Assembly (NCBI GenBank): GCA_934433485.1 | Contig: CAKRZR010000018.1 | Location: 1 to 42,609 of the forward strand | DNA: 42,609 bases | Direction of reading: 5' to 3' | Origin: an uncultured Eubacteriales bacterium | Lineage (GTDB): Bacteria > Bacillota > Clostridia > Oscillospirales > CAG-272 | Shown: piece after piece, positions 8,234 to 16,873 of the stretch | Layout: the number at the start of each line of letters is the position of its first letter | Position numbering within the stretch: the stretch's first letter is position 1 | Translations under genes and position numbers: made by a program | The notes under the pieces: generated by a model | The model's input: only the letters and a program-made list of their open reading frames with translations | What the model was told of the DNA's origin: nothing | The model's database searches: none

Positions 8234-11200
8234 ATGCAGAACATTTTTGAGAAACTGAATACGCAGCAGATCGAGGCGGTGACGGCGACGGAGGGATACG
8301 TGCGCATCATCGCCGGCGCCGGTTCCGGAAAAACGAAAACGCTCACGCATCGCTACGCGTACCTCGTAAACGGCGCGGGCATCCATCCGAGCAACATTCT
8401 CTGCGTCACCTTCACGGCGAAGGCTGCCGGGGAGATGAAAAAACGCGTGCGCGCTCTGGTCGGAGAGGGATACGACAACAGCCTCATCACGACCTACCAC
8501 GGATTCTGCGTGCGTGTGCTGCGCGAGGACATCCACCGGCTCCTGTATCCGCAGTCGTTTGGCATTTTGGATGAGGGCGACCAGAAGAAGATCCTTGAGG
8601 AAATCTACGGCGAGATGGAGATCAAGCTGGATCGCGCGACGTTTGAAAAGATCCTCGACAAGATCCACAAGACCAAATCTACGGAGAACTACGTCCCGCA
8701 CATGCTCGACGGCAGCTTTTCCGAGATCGCGATCCCCGGCTGCACGGACGCGACCGAGTGCGAAATCATCCATCGCTACCTCGCCAGGCAGAAGCGCGTG
8801 TTCGGTCTGGATTTCGACGACCTGATCGCGTTTACGTTCACGATGTTCGCACGGTACCCGGAGACGCGCGACAAGTGGGCGGAGAGGCTATACTACATCG
8901 AGGTGGACGAGTTCCAGGATTCGTCCCGGCGCGAGCTGCGCCTTTTGCAAATGCTGTCCGCGAAGCACCACAATCTGTTTGTCGTCGGCGACCCGGACCA
9001 GAACATATACGAATGGCGCGGTGCGGATGTGTCGATCCTTGTGAACTTCGCGGAGATTTTTCCCGGCGAGCAGACGATTTTCCTGAATCGCAACTACCGC
9101 TCATCGGCGAATATCCTGCGCGTCGCCAATACCCTCATCGACCACAACCGCAACCGCATCAAAAAATCGCTGTATACGACCGATCCGGATGGCGCGGCGG
9201 TGGTGCATCTGCACGCGAAGGGAGAGCGCGAGGAGGGCAAATTCCTCACGGAGGAGATCGAGAGGCTGCAAAAATCCGGCACACCGTATCGGGACATGGC
9301 GATTTTGTACCGCGCCGGGTTCGTGTCGCGCTTTGTCGAGCAGGCGCTGATGCAGGCAGGCATCCCGTATACCCTGTACGGCAGCACGCGCTTCTACGAC
9401 CGGATGGAGATCCGTGACGCGCTGGCGTATCTGTCCCTGGTCGCGGGAGACGACGATCTGGCGCTGGAGCGGGTGATCAACGTCCCGAAGCGGCAGTTCG
9501 GCAAGGCGAAAATGCAAAGCCTGAAGCGGCTCGCGGCAAACGATGGGCTGTCGCTGTGGCAAACGCTCAAGAAATACCAGAATCAGTTCAGAAACGCCAA
9601 AACAGAGCCGTTATTGGCCGCCGTGGAGGAGCTGCGCAGCCGCAAGGGCACGATGACGCCGTCCGCGATCCTCGATGAAGTGCTGACAAAGACCGGATAC
9701 GAGCAGTACATCCGCGAAAACGGCAGCATGGAGCGGCTCGACAACCTGGCGGAGCTGAAGCGTACGACGGTGGCGCGCGAACGGGATTGGGGCGAGACGT
9801 ATCCGCTTGATCTGTACCTGCAACAGGTCGCCGTCGAATCCGCGGAGCGCGAGGAAGAGCCGGACGCGGTACGGCTCATGACCATCCACGCGGCAAAGGG
9901 GCTCGAATTTCCCGTCTGCTTCGTCTGTGGTCTGTCGGAGGGCATTTTTCCGTCGGCGCGCACGCTGGAGGAGCGCAAGGACGCGGGACTGGAGGAGGAG
10001 CGGCGGCTGTGCTTTGTCGCGCTGACGAGAGCGATGCGTCGGCTGTATCTGACGGAATCCGAGGGCACCACGATCGGACAGGGACAGGGAAAATCCGCCG
10101 TAAAGCGACCGTCGCGGTTCCTTTTTGAAATGGGTGAGAACAACTATACGCGCATTGGGACAATCCCGAAGGAGCTGTATCCGGGCGCGGCAGGTCAGGA
10201 AGAAGCTGGAAACAGCGAAGCGGCGGCGCATAAGATCGGCGACGTCGTGCAGCACGCGGTGTTCGGGCGCGGGATCGTCACGGGACTGCGGACGGATCGG
10301 CGGATCTATGAAATCCTCTTTGAAAACGGCGTGACACGACCGGTGTCCATGGATTACGATTTTGACGCGTGGTCGAAGCTCGGGGAAATGCGGGAGGCGG
10401 CGCTGCGTCAGGCAAGAGAGGCGGAGGCGCAGGAGACACAGCGCGTACAGCCGGAAATAGAGAACACGCGCTCGGAGACTGTCGCAGCCGTGCAAAACGA
10501 ACCGGTGCAAAATGCGTCCGATGTGGTGAAAACGGAGAATGCCGTGTCGATTCCCGCCGCAGAGCCGGCGCGCACGGAGAATGTCGATTCCCTCGAACCC
10601 GGCGCAGCGTCTCCGGAAACACAGCCGCCGCACGCGTCGGAGACAGTCGCAGAAGCGGCGCAGACACAGGAAGCAGAAGCGCTGCCGCCGGAGATCGCAC
10701 CTGTGCCGGAACCCCCTGAGACCGTACAGGCTGTCCCGGAAAAGGGCAAGCCGGAGATGCCCATGCGGTACCGGAACGCGGAATGGAGCCGTCCCGTAAA
10801 CGATGGCGAAACCAATTTGTGGAAACGGGACGACGTGCCGCACGAGGGCTGGAGCTGCGTGGATATCATCGATCTCGGCGCGCCGGTGGGGGTATGTCGG
10901 ATGTGCAATACGCAGATCATCCGCTACGTCCACGTGATGCGCCACCCGGAATATCCGCGGACGATCGGTGCGGGCTGTGTGTGCGCCGGGCGGATGGAGG
11001 GCGATCCTGCGCGTGCCAGGGAACGGGAAAACGCGTTCAAAAACCGGCTGGCACGGCGGGAGACGTTTTTGGATCTGCCAAGAAAGAAGTCGCGCAACGG
11101 GAACGAGTATGTAAAATACCACGGAGAAATCGTTACCCTGTACCCGGACAAATTCAAGCGCGGACAGTGGAAGGCGATCTTCCGCGGACAGTACACGACT

Positions 11201-11272
11201 TCCTGCGCAACAAAAGAGGACGCGCTGTCGGAGGCGTTCGATGCAATGGATCCGCCGGTACCGCTCGGCTGA
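8234..11272 (+). CDS. UvrD/PcrA-type SF1 helicase with an extra C-terminal cysteine module
   Basis: A 1012-aa superfamily 1A DNA helicase. The motifs run in order: AGAGSGKT (27-34), DEFQDS (about 225), GDPDQNIYEWRG, NYRS, 'TIHAAKGLEF' and 'FVALTRA'. A PcrA-like Tudor segment ('IGDVVQHAVFGRGIV', about 666-685) follows. A long Glu/Ala/Pro-rich linker (about 720-840) leads to a separate C-terminal module from about 842. This carries C888-x2-C891 and C915-V-C917 and probably binds metal. PcrA/UvrD proteins are usually 700-750 aa, so the extra 250 residues are unusual. No strong ribosome binding site is visible at 8234, so translation may be coupled to the upstream nuclease gene. A role in DNA repair is likely; the module's role is unknown. 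Confidence 0.92.
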   Translation: MQNIFEKLNTQQIEAVTATEGYVRIIAGAGSGKTKTLTHRYAYLVNGAGIHPSNILCVTFTAKAAGEMKKRVRALVGEGYDNSLITTYHGFCVRVLREDIHRLLYPQSFGILDEGDQKKILEEIYGEMEIKLDRATFEKILDKIHKTKSTENYVPHMLDGSFSEIAIPGCTDATECEIIHRYLARQKRVFGLDFDDLIAFTFTMFARYPETRDKWAERLYYIEVDEFQDSSRRELRLLQMLSAKHHNLFVVGDPDQNIYEWRGADVSILVNFAEIFPGEQTIFLNRNYRSSANILRVANTLIDHNRNRIKKSLYTTDPDGAAVVHLHAKGEREEGKFLTEEIERLQKSGTPYRDMAILYRAGFVSRFVEQALMQAGIPYTLYGSTRFYDRMEIRDALAYLSLVAGDDDLALERVINVPKRQFGKAKMQSLKRLAANDGLSLWQTLKKYQNQFRNAKTEPLLAAVEELRSRKGTMTPSAILDEVLTKTGYEQYIRENGSMERLDNLAELKRTTVARERDWGETYPLDLYLQQVAVESAEREEEPDAVRLMTIHAAKGLEFPVCFVCGLSEGIFPSARTLEERKDAGLEEERRLCFVALTRAMRRLYLTESEGTTIGQGQGKSAVKRPSRFLFEMGENNYTRIGTIPKELYPGAAGQEEAGNSEAAAHKIGDVVQHAVFGRGIVTGLRTDRRIYEILFENGVTRPVSMDYDFDAWSKLGEMREAALRQAREAEAQETQRVQPEIENTRSETVAAVQNEPVQNASDVVKTENAVSIPAAEPARTENVDSLEPGAASPETQPPHASETVAEAAQTQEAEALPPEIAPVPEPPETVQAVPEKGKPEMPMRYRNAEWSRPVNDGETNLWKRDDVPHEGWSCVDIIDLGAPVGVCRMCNTQIIRYVHVMRHPEYPRTIGAGCVCAGRMEGDPARARERENAFKNRLARRETFLDLPRKKSRNGNEYVKYHGEIVTLYPDKFKRGQWKAIFRGQYTTSCATKEDALSEAFDAMDPPVPLG

Positions 11273-11323
11273 TGGGGGACGGGATTCTCAGAAACTTTTA
11301 ACGAAATCCTACGCGTTTTTCTA

Positions 11324-11352
11324 TGGAAATCGCGCGCGGAAGGTGTTATACT
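11324..11352 (+). promoter_or_regulatory. Promoter of the small membrane protein gene
   Basis: A weak -35 TGGAAA (11324-11329), 17 bp ending in TGT, then TATACT (11347-11352). Confidence 0.6.
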
Positions 11353-11382
11353 ATATACATCAAAACAACGGAGGAATACAAA

Positions 11383-11616
11383 ATGAAAACACTCATCGAT
11401 TCCATAGACGCGCTCCCGCAGGTCATGAAGCTCATTTTGGCGCTGCCGGGCGTGGACATCGTGTGGTGGATCTACCGCATCTGCCGCAGTCTCGATAAAA
11501 ACAACCTCGGCGGCGTCATCGTGGCGGTGCTGGTGCTTGTCATCGGCGTGCCGTTCATGTGGCTCATCGACATCATCACCGTACTCATGAAGAATACGGT
11601 GTGGTGGTTCGATTGA
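11383..11616 (+). CDS. Small membrane protein of unknown function
   Basis: A 77-aa protein. Two hydrophobic segments, around residues 14-31 and 41-68, suggest two membrane passes with a short charged loop (RICRSLDKNN) between them. A GGAGGA ribosome binding site lies 7 nt before ATG at 11383. A likely promoter precedes it (-10 TATACT at 11347-11352). I do not recognise the family with certainty. It resembles small clostridial membrane proteins without known function. Neighbours give no hint. Confidence 0.75.
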   Translation: MKTLIDSIDALPQVMKLILALPGVDIVWWIYRICRSLDKNNLGGVIVAVLVLVIGVPFMWLIDIITVLMKNTVWWFD

Positions 11617-11830
11617 CAGAGGCGCACCACAGCCTCTCCGACAATGTGTTGCCTGAGGGAGGTGGCACTGCAAGTGGCGGAAGGAGTCGGGGATAGGCGA
11701 ATCGATATATCGAACAGCCGGGTGCCGGACTCCCCCGGTCCGATACATCGGACAGCCCCCTCGACGAGGGAGCCTTTGGGTGCGCGCCAATTGGCGGTCG
11801 AGATCGGTACAGAACAGCCGGAGCATACCG
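11617..11830 (-). repeat. Family A intergenic repeat, copy 2 (inverted)
   Basis: The core 11728-11774 is the reverse complement of the copy near 15.6 kb, including GTCCGAT-GT-ATCGGAC. The flanking half with the CACTTGC and GGAAGGAGTC segments lies at about 11620-11690. It fills the gap between the small membrane gene and the rpsT terminator. Confidence 0.85.
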
Positions 11831-11862
11831 GAAACGGTGGCGTCTCCGGTTGTTTTTTGTTT
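11829..11862 (+). terminator. Terminator-like stem, plus direction
   Basis: An ACCGGA ... TCCGGT stem followed by TGTTTTTT, just downstream of the family A copy. It could end transcripts of the small membrane protein gene. Confidence 0.6.
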
Positions 11863-11869
11863 GAACAGT

Positions 11870-11913
11870 AAAAAAGCATCCGGAAACGGGGAGCAAAACC
11901 GTTTGACGAATGC
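11870..11913 (-). terminator. Terminator of rpsT
   Basis: On the minus strand GCATTCG..AAACGG pairs with CCGTTT..CGGATGC and is followed by TTTTTT. It lies about 40 nt after the rpsT stop. Confidence 0.8.
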
Positions 11914-11953
11914 TTTTGGATTCGGTATTCCCTTGTGCCGCTGTGGCGAATAT

Positions 11954-12217
11954 TTATGCGAGCTTATTCAGCGCGAGGGTAAATTCGCTCTTCTTGTGCG
12001 CGGCGTTGTTCTTGTGGAGGATTCCCTTTGCGACAGCCTGGTCGATCTTTTTGACAGCAGCCTTGTACGCAGCGGTGGCTTCTTCCTTGTTGCCGGATTC
12101 CAGTGCGGCGTTGTACTTCTTTACGATGGTGCGCATCTGGTTCTTGAACATTTTGTTCTGCAGGGTCTTGGTTTCGATAACCTTTACGCGTTTCTTCGCG
12201 GACTTAATGTTTGGCAT
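11954..12217 (-). CDS. rpsT: 30S ribosomal protein S20
   Basis: An 87-aa basic protein beginning MPNIKSAKKR, the hallmark of S20, with the family's typical length and the alanine/lysine-rich helices that bind 16S rRNA. The start at 12217 has AGGAGAG just upstream; a longer in-frame upstream extension is not S20-like. It is a single-gene unit with its own promoter (12345-12373) and terminator (11870-11913). The leader is about 120 nt, where S20 autoregulation could act, but I see no defined element there. Confidence 0.97.
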   Translation of the reverse strand: MPNIKSAKKRVKVIETKTLQNKMFKNQMRTIVKKYNAALESGNKEEATAAYKAAVKKIDQAVAKGILHKNNAAHKKSEFTLALNKLA

Positions 12218-12344
12218 GATTTCTCTCCTATGTTTTATTTTTGCGCTCTTTTCCTCCGCATTCCGAGTCCGCGGTGCAGAGAGCGCCCGATTGGTTTTCG
12301 CGCCTGAGAGGGTACGACTGAAAACCAGTCTCATATACTTTCAT

Positions 12345-12373
12345 ATTGTACCACAGTTTCCGCGGGAATGCAA
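12345..12373 (-). promoter_or_regulatory. Promoter of rpsT
   Basis: On the minus strand TTGCAT (12368-12373), 17 bp ending in TGG, TACAAT (12345-12350). Confidence 0.82.
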
Positions 12374-12463
12374 TAGGTTGCGGCAATTTTTCTGTGATAA
12401 AATTTGCGCCAATTTCGAGAAGGCGAATACGGAAAATTTGGGTAGATTTTTCTTTGCGAAGGC

Positions 12464-12492
12464 TGCACAAACGGCGCGCGTTATGGTATAAT
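12464..12492 (+). promoter_or_regulatory. Promoter of the phosphoglycerate mutase-lepB unit
   Basis: An extended -10 TGG-TATAAT (12487-12492). The best -35 at 17 bp is TGCACA (12464-12469), which is weak. Confidence 0.65.
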
Positions 12493-12562
12493 ATTGGCAG
12501 TATTATACTTGGGGTGCTTTTGCCTTTTTTCTGTATTTTTTCTCACGAGGAGTATTCTATAT

Positions 12563-13774
12563 ATGAAGTATCTTGTTCTCATTCCCGACGGTATGGCAGA
12601 CCGGCCGATTCCGATGCTGGGCGACAAAACGCCGATGGAGGCAGCGCATAAGCCGACCATGGACGCCCTCGCCGCCAAATCGCGCTGCGGAACCGTTCTG
12701 AACGTGCCTGTCGGCATGGTGCCGGAAAGCGATACGGCAAATCTCGCGATTCTGTCGTACGATCCGAAGGTGTATTCCAAAGGTCGCTCGCCGCTGGAGG
12801 CCATGAGCCTCGGACTGACGATGGAGCCGGACGACACCGCGATCCGCTGCAATGTGGTGACGCTGTCCGAGGGCGACGTGCCGTTCGGCGAACGCGTGAT
12901 CCTGGACCACAGCGCCGGGGAGATCTCGACGGAGGAAGCGGACGAGCTGGTCCGGGCGCTGAACGAAGCGCTGCCCATGGAGGGGCGCCACCTGTACACG
13001 GGCGTGAGCTACCGCCACTGCATGCTCTGGAAGGGCGCCGATCCCACGTACAATTTTGCCAGACCGCACGATCATCTCGGCGAGAAAATCGGCGCGTATC
13101 TGCCGAAGGACGAGGACGGCGGCAGGGAGTTCCGTGAATTTATGGAAAAGGGCTTTGCCGTGCTCGATCATCATCCCGTAAACGAGCGCAGACGCGCCGA
13201 GGGCAAGAATCCCGCAAACGCGCCGTGGCTGTGGAGTCCGGGACGTAAACCCGCGCTGCCGTCGTTCAGGGAAAAGTGGAATCTTGACGCCTCGATTGTG
13301 TGCGCCGTCGACCTCATCAAGGGCATCGGTATCTGCGCGGGCTGCGAGGTCGTGTCGGTGCCGGGCGCGACGGGGAACTACTACACGAATTATCTCGGCA
13401 AGGGAGAAGCGGCGATCGACGCGTTCCAGCGGGGCAGCGATCTGGTGTACGTCCATGTGGAAGCGCCGGACGAATGCGGACACCAGGGCAATCCGGTCGA
13501 AAAAACGTCCGCAATCGAGAAGATCGACGCGGAAATTCTCGCGCCCGTGTACCAGTATCTCGTGGATTCCGGCGAGGATTTCAAGCTTCTCTGCCTGCCG
13601 GATCATCCGACGCCGTGCGAAAAGCGGACGCATACATCCGATCCGGTGCCGTATTTCCTGTACGATTCGCGCGTCGATCTGGCAGGCTGCGCGTTCACAG
13701 AAAAGACGTGCGCGGCGATGAACGACTATAATCCGACCGGGCACACGCTGCTCTCGGAAGTGATTGAAAAATAA
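12563..13774 (+). CDS. apgM: Cofactor-independent phosphoglycerate mutase (ApgM type)
   Basis: A 403-aa enzyme that interconverts 3- and 2-phosphoglycerate, of the archaeal-type alkaline-phosphatase-superfamily group also annotated as homoserine-kinase-related. The start motif 'MKYLVLIPDGMADRP' gives the first metal-binding Asp. 'PVGMVPESDTANLAILSYDP' places the catalytic Ser-Asp region, and 'HVEAPDECGHQG' and 'LPDHPTP' carry the other metal ligands. ATG at 12563 has ACGAGGAG about 10 nt before it; an upstream in-frame ATG at 12494 would add an unrelated hydrophobic stretch. It is followed 11 nt later by signal peptidase I, so the two are likely one transcript. Proteins of this group have sometimes been linked to threonine metabolism, and thrC is 4 kb away, but that link is weak. 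Confidence 0.92.
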   Translation: MKYLVLIPDGMADRPIPMLGDKTPMEAAHKPTMDALAAKSRCGTVLNVPVGMVPESDTANLAILSYDPKVYSKGRSPLEAMSLGLTMEPDDTAIRCNVVTLSEGDVPFGERVILDHSAGEISTEEADELVRALNEALPMEGRHLYTGVSYRHCMLWKGADPTYNFARPHDHLGEKIGAYLPKDEDGGREFREFMEKGFAVLDHHPVNERRRAEGKNPANAPWLWSPGRKPALPSFREKWNLDASIVCAVDLIKGIGICAGCEVVSVPGATGNYYTNYLGKGEAAIDAFQRGSDLVYVHVEAPDECGHQGNPVEKTSAIEKIDAEILAPVYQYLVDSGEDFKLLCLPDHPTPCEKRTHTSDPVPYFLYDSRVDLAGCAFTEKTCAAMNDYNPTGHTLLSEVIEK

Positions 13775-13785
13775 GGAAGGAACGT

Positions 13786-14424
13786 ATGGACAACGGCAAC
13801 AACAACGCGGCGGTCGAGGTCTGCACAGGCACGGCGAGCGCGGCGGAAATCGCGAAAAATCCACAGGCAAAACGGCTGATCTCGGTGTACGAAGCTCTGG
13901 AGATGATCGCGGCGGTGGTCATGTTCGTCATGCTGTGCTTCGCGTTCGTGACGCGGCTGAACATCGTAGACGGTCATTCCATGGACGTGACGCTGGCGGA
14001 TAAACAGTATCTGGCGGTGTCGGATCTCTTTTATGAACCGCGCCGCGGCGACATTGTGGTCATTCACGACATCTCCGCCGCTCCCTACAACGCGCCGCTG
14101 GTCAAACGCGTGATCGCCGTCGGCGGGGAAACGGTGGAGATCGATTTCAACTCGTGGACGCTGCGCATCGACGGCGAGGTGGTCGAGGAACCGTATCGCT
14201 ATCTGGATGTGGGCTACGCGACGCTCACCGCCGAATACAATATGACCATGGACGGCATTTTCACCTGTACGGTGCCGGAGGGCAAGGTGTTTGTCATGGG
14301 CGACAACCGCAACCATTCCGGAGACAGCCGCCAGAGTGAGCTCGGCTGCGTGGACGCCCGCTGCATCGTGGGTCGCGCCTACTTCCGCTTGTCTCCCATA
14401 GAAGCAATCGGCATACTGGACTAA
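13786..14424 (+). CDS. lepB: Signal peptidase I
   Basis: A 212-aa membrane-bound serine protease that removes signal peptides from exported proteins. One transmembrane helix (about 40-58) follows a cytoplasmic N-terminus of about 38 residues. The catalytic Ser is S65 in 'VDGHSMDVTL' and the general base Lys is K107 in 'PLVKRVIAVGG'. The C-terminal 'GDNRNHSGDSR' box is intact. The position after SM usually carries Pro within two residues, but here it is Val. AAGGAAGG lies just upstream of ATG. The gene sits 11 bp after apgM. Confidence 0.95.
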   Translation: MDNGNNNAAVEVCTGTASAAEIAKNPQAKRLISVYEALEMIAAVVMFVMLCFAFVTRLNIVDGHSMDVTLADKQYLAVSDLFYEPRRGDIVVIHDISAAPYNAPLVKRVIAVGGETVEIDFNSWTLRIDGEVVEEPYRYLDVGYATLTAEYNMTMDGIFTCTVPEGKVFVMGDNRNHSGDSRQSELGCVDARCIVGRAYFRLSPIEAIGILD

Positions 14425-14470
14425 AGAAATAGGGGAACACACCTCTTGCGGGAACGGTCGCCGACGAAAG

Positions 14471-14600
14471 TCAGTGTAAGATTGCCTGCATTGGCGCGCA
14501 GTCGGACTTGCACAAACAAAATTCCATCACCAATCCCCTCATAAAAGTTTTGCGGAGTTTTTTCAAAAGCGACCGTTCCCCCTCGTCCCCCCATCCTATC
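14471..14600 (+). repeat. Family B intergenic repeat, copy 1
   Basis: The core CGGACTTGCACAAAC is at 14503-14517, followed by an ATAAAAGTTTTGCGGAG segment and a C-run tail ending near 14595. This copy lacks the extra hairpin of copy 2 but keeps its right arm (TCAGTG). It separates lepB from rbgA. Confidence 0.8.
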
Positions 14601-14620
14601 ATAACTACATGGAGGCAAAA

Positions 14621-15499
14621 ATGCCATCACAAACGATCCAATGGTTTCCCGGACACATGGCGAAAACAAGGCGGCTGATGCGGGAGAATCTTTCGCAGGT
14701 CGATATCGTTCTGGAGCTTGTGGACGCGCGGATCCCGGAGAGCGCGCGCAATCCCGAGATCGCCGCGCTGACCGCCGGAAAGCCGGTTCTGACCCTGCTC
14801 AACAAATCGTCCCTCGCGGATCCGGCGTTGACCAAAGCGTGGATCGCGGCGTACCGGGCTCGCGGTGAGAACGCGCTGGCTGTCGACTGCGTGACCGGCG
14901 AGGGGATCGCGCAGATCGGCGGGACGATCCGGCAGATCCTCGCGGAAAAGGTGCAGCGCTACGCGGACAAGGGCATGCACGGTCGAAAGCTGCGCGCCAT
15001 GGTCGTGGGGATTCCGAATGTGGGCAAATCCTCGCTCATCAACCGGCTGTGCGGCGGCAAAAAGGTCAAGGTGGAGGACAGACCGGGCGTGACGCTGACC
15101 AAGCAGTGGGTGCCGACCGCCATCGGGCTCGATCTCATGGACATGCCGGGCGTGCTGTGGCCGAAGTTCGACGATCCCACGACGGGAGAAAACCTCGCCA
15201 TGACGGGCGCCATCAAGGACGACATCTTGGACACGGAAACCCTGGCGGCAACGCTGTGCGCACGGCTCATGCAGGTCGCACCGGACAAATTCTGCGCGCG
15301 CTATAAGCTGGATGCCGCGGCACTGGCGGAGAAAAAGCCACACGAGCTGCTTGACGCGGTGGCAAAAAAGCGCGGCTTTCTGCTTTCCGGCGGCGAACTG
15401 GACACGGAACGCGCGGCGGCGATTCTGCTCGATGAATTCCGCGGCGGCAAAATCGGCAGGATCACACTGGAAAAACCGGAGACCGGCGAGGAACGATGA
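14621..15499 (+). CDS. rbgA: Ribosome biogenesis GTPase RbgA (YlqF)
   Basis: A 292-aa circularly permuted GTPase needed for late assembly of the 50S subunit. Start motif 'QWFPGHMAKT' is characteristic. G4 lies first (NKSS, residues 61-64), then G1 GIPNVGKSS (130-138), then G3 DMPG (174-177), the order expected of this family. The G4 motif is normally NKxD; here the Asp is replaced by Ser, with an Asp three residues later. ATG at 14621 was preferred over 14609 because GGAGG lies 6 nt before it. rnhB and yraN follow on the same strand after a family A repeat, as in the common Bacillota order rbgA-rnhB. Confidence 0.95.
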   Translation: MPSQTIQWFPGHMAKTRRLMRENLSQVDIVLELVDARIPESARNPEIAALTAGKPVLTLLNKSSLADPALTKAWIAAYRARGENALAVDCVTGEGIAQIGGTIRQILAEKVQRYADKGMHGRKLRAMVVGIPNVGKSSLINRLCGGKKVKVEDRPGVTLTKQWVPTAIGLDLMDMPGVLWPKFDDPTTGENLAMTGAIKDDILDTETLAATLCARLMQVAPDKFCARYKLDAAALAEKKPHELLDAVAKKRGFLLSGGELDTERAAAILLDEFRGGKIGRITLEKPETGEER

Positions 15500-15514
15500 G
15501 TGGGTGCGGACTGT

Positions 15515-15675
15515 CTGACATATCGATTCGCCTGTCACCGGACTCCTTCCGCCACTTGCAGTGCCACCTCCCTCGCGCGGGAGGCTGACGGCGCACAACC
15601 AAAGGCTCCCTCGTCGAGGGGGCTGTCCGATGTATCGGACTGGGGGAGTCAGGCACCGGCTGTCCGGAATCAACG
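15515..15675 (+). repeat. Family A intergenic repeat, copy 3
   Basis: Core 15604-15650: GGCTCCCTCG, TC, GAGGGGGC, then GTCCGAT-GT-ATCGGAC and GGGGGAGTC. The left half (15536-15590) holds the CTCCTTCCGCCACTTGC segment and a second C/G-rich hairpin. It lies between rbgA and rnhB, so it is probably transcribed. Confidence 0.87.
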
Positions 15676-15732
15676 CTTCCCTGAATTTTCCATTTCATAA
15701 AAATCATATAAAATTCCCTCGGAGGTCTCGCT

Positions 15733-16416
15733 ATGAGAGAAAAAGCGTCAATTCCCGCGCGGCTGGACTGGGATTATGACAAGCATACCGCCGCGGAGAC
15801 GGGATGCGTGATCTGCGGGCTCGACGAAGCCGGACGCGGTCCCCTGTGCGGTTCCGTAATCGCGGGCGCGTGCGTGCTGCCGGATTTTGCAATGCTGTCG
15901 GCGGCGGACAGAGACGCGCTTGCGATGCTCGACGATTCCAAAAAGCTGTCCGAAAAAAAGCGTGAGCTGCTCTTTGACGTGATCACACGCACGGCGGCTG
16001 CCTGCGGGATCGGTGAAGCGACGGCGGCGGAGATCGATGAATACAATATCTTAAACGCCTCGCTTCTTGCCATGCGCCGTGCCGTGGAGAAGGCAGCGGC
16101 TGCCCTGCCGGATTCCCGGTTTTTCCTGCTCGTGGACGGCAACCGGCTCGGCGATTTTCCGTTTCCCGCTAAGGCCGTCGTCCACGGAGACGCGACCTCG
16201 CCCTCCATTGCGGCAGCGTCCGTCATAGCCAAGGTGACCCGTGACCGCATGTGCGCCGATTGGGACAGACAGTACCCCGGCTTCGGGATCGCGAGGCATA
16301 AGGGCTATCCGACAAAGGCGCACCGGGAGCTGGTGCGGGAACTTTTGCAAAAGGGCGCGGAGCTGCCGCCGATTTACCGCCGGTCCTTTCTCGGGTTTGC
16401 CTGGCGGAACAGGTGA
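15733..16416 (+). CDS. rnhB: Ribonuclease HII
   Basis: A 227-aa endonuclease that removes RNA from RNA-DNA hybrids and single ribonucleotides from DNA. The active-site acids are visible: D31 and E32 in 'GLDEAGRGPLCG', D135 in 'LVDGN' and D153 in 'GDATSPSIAAASVIAK'. 'DDSKKLSEKKRE' is the other family signature. GGAGGT lies 7 nt upstream of ATG. The stop overlaps the start region of yraN, indicating an operon. Confidence 0.96.
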   Translation: MREKASIPARLDWDYDKHTAAETGCVICGLDEAGRGPLCGSVIAGACVLPDFAMLSAADRDALAMLDDSKKLSEKKRELLFDVITRTAAACGIGEATAAEIDEYNILNASLLAMRRAVEKAAAALPDSRFFLLVDGNRLGDFPFPAKAVVHGDATSPSIAAASVIAKVTRDRMCADWDRQYPGFGIARHKGYPTKAHRELVRELLQKGAELPPIYRRSFLGFAWRNR

Positions 16417-16421
16417 TCGTT

Positions 16422-16850
16422 ATGGTGGAGAATCTGCGCGCCTTTGGCAAGATCGGTGAGGACGCGGCGGCGCGTTTTTTGGAGAAGGGCGGCTATACCA
16501 TCGTCGGCAGAAACGTGTATGTCGGAAATCGGGAGGCGGATATCCTCTGCCTCTCGCCGGACGAGCGGTATTTCTGCTTCGTCGAGGTCAAATCGCGCCG
16601 CGTCGCTGTGGGAGATCCCGTGACCCGACCGGCAGACGCCGTAGACGCGCGAAAACGAACGCACATGATAGCGCTTGCCCGTGCCTACATGGCGGCGCAT
16701 CCGGAGGCGTTCACCCGGCGATTCCCGCGGCTCGACGTCGTGGAGGTCTATCTCGCGGATACGGACGGAGAGCCGTGTGTGCAGACCGTGCGCCATTATC
16801 CCGACGCCGTACATGCCGAGCGGAATTATCGGAAACATCGAAATGATTGA
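16422..16850 (+). CDS. yraN: UPF0102 (YraN) endonuclease-fold protein
   Basis: A 142-aa protein of the UPF0102/YraN family, a restriction-endonuclease-like fold often next to rnhB. Visible motifs are 'GEDAAARFLEKGGYTIVGRN' (split: GEDAAARFL then GYTIVGRN), 'NREADILC' and 'CFVEVKSR', giving the E/D and EVK catalytic-like residues. Start: ATG at 16422, with AGGTGA 5 nt upstream. A GTG at 16413, which overlaps the rnhB stop, is the alternative. Function in the cell is not established; a DNA-processing role is inferred from fold and neighbour. Confidence 0.9.
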   Translation: MVENLRAFGKIGEDAAARFLEKGGYTIVGRNVYVGNREADILCLSPDERYFCFVEVKSRRVAVGDPVTRPADAVDARKRTHMIALARAYMAAHPEAFTRRFPRLDVVEVYLADTDGEPCVQTVRHYPDAVHAERNYRKHRND

Positions 16851-16873
16851 TTTTTATAGGAGGTGCCTTCCCC

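Noticed and set aside
9611..11122. Long open frame antisense to the helicase gene
   Set aside because: Same reason; helicase motifs on the plus strand are unambiguous.
15560..15650. Recurring small peptide with RRGGCPMYRTGGV near several repeats
   Set aside because: It is only the translation of family A repeats in one frame, not a gene family.
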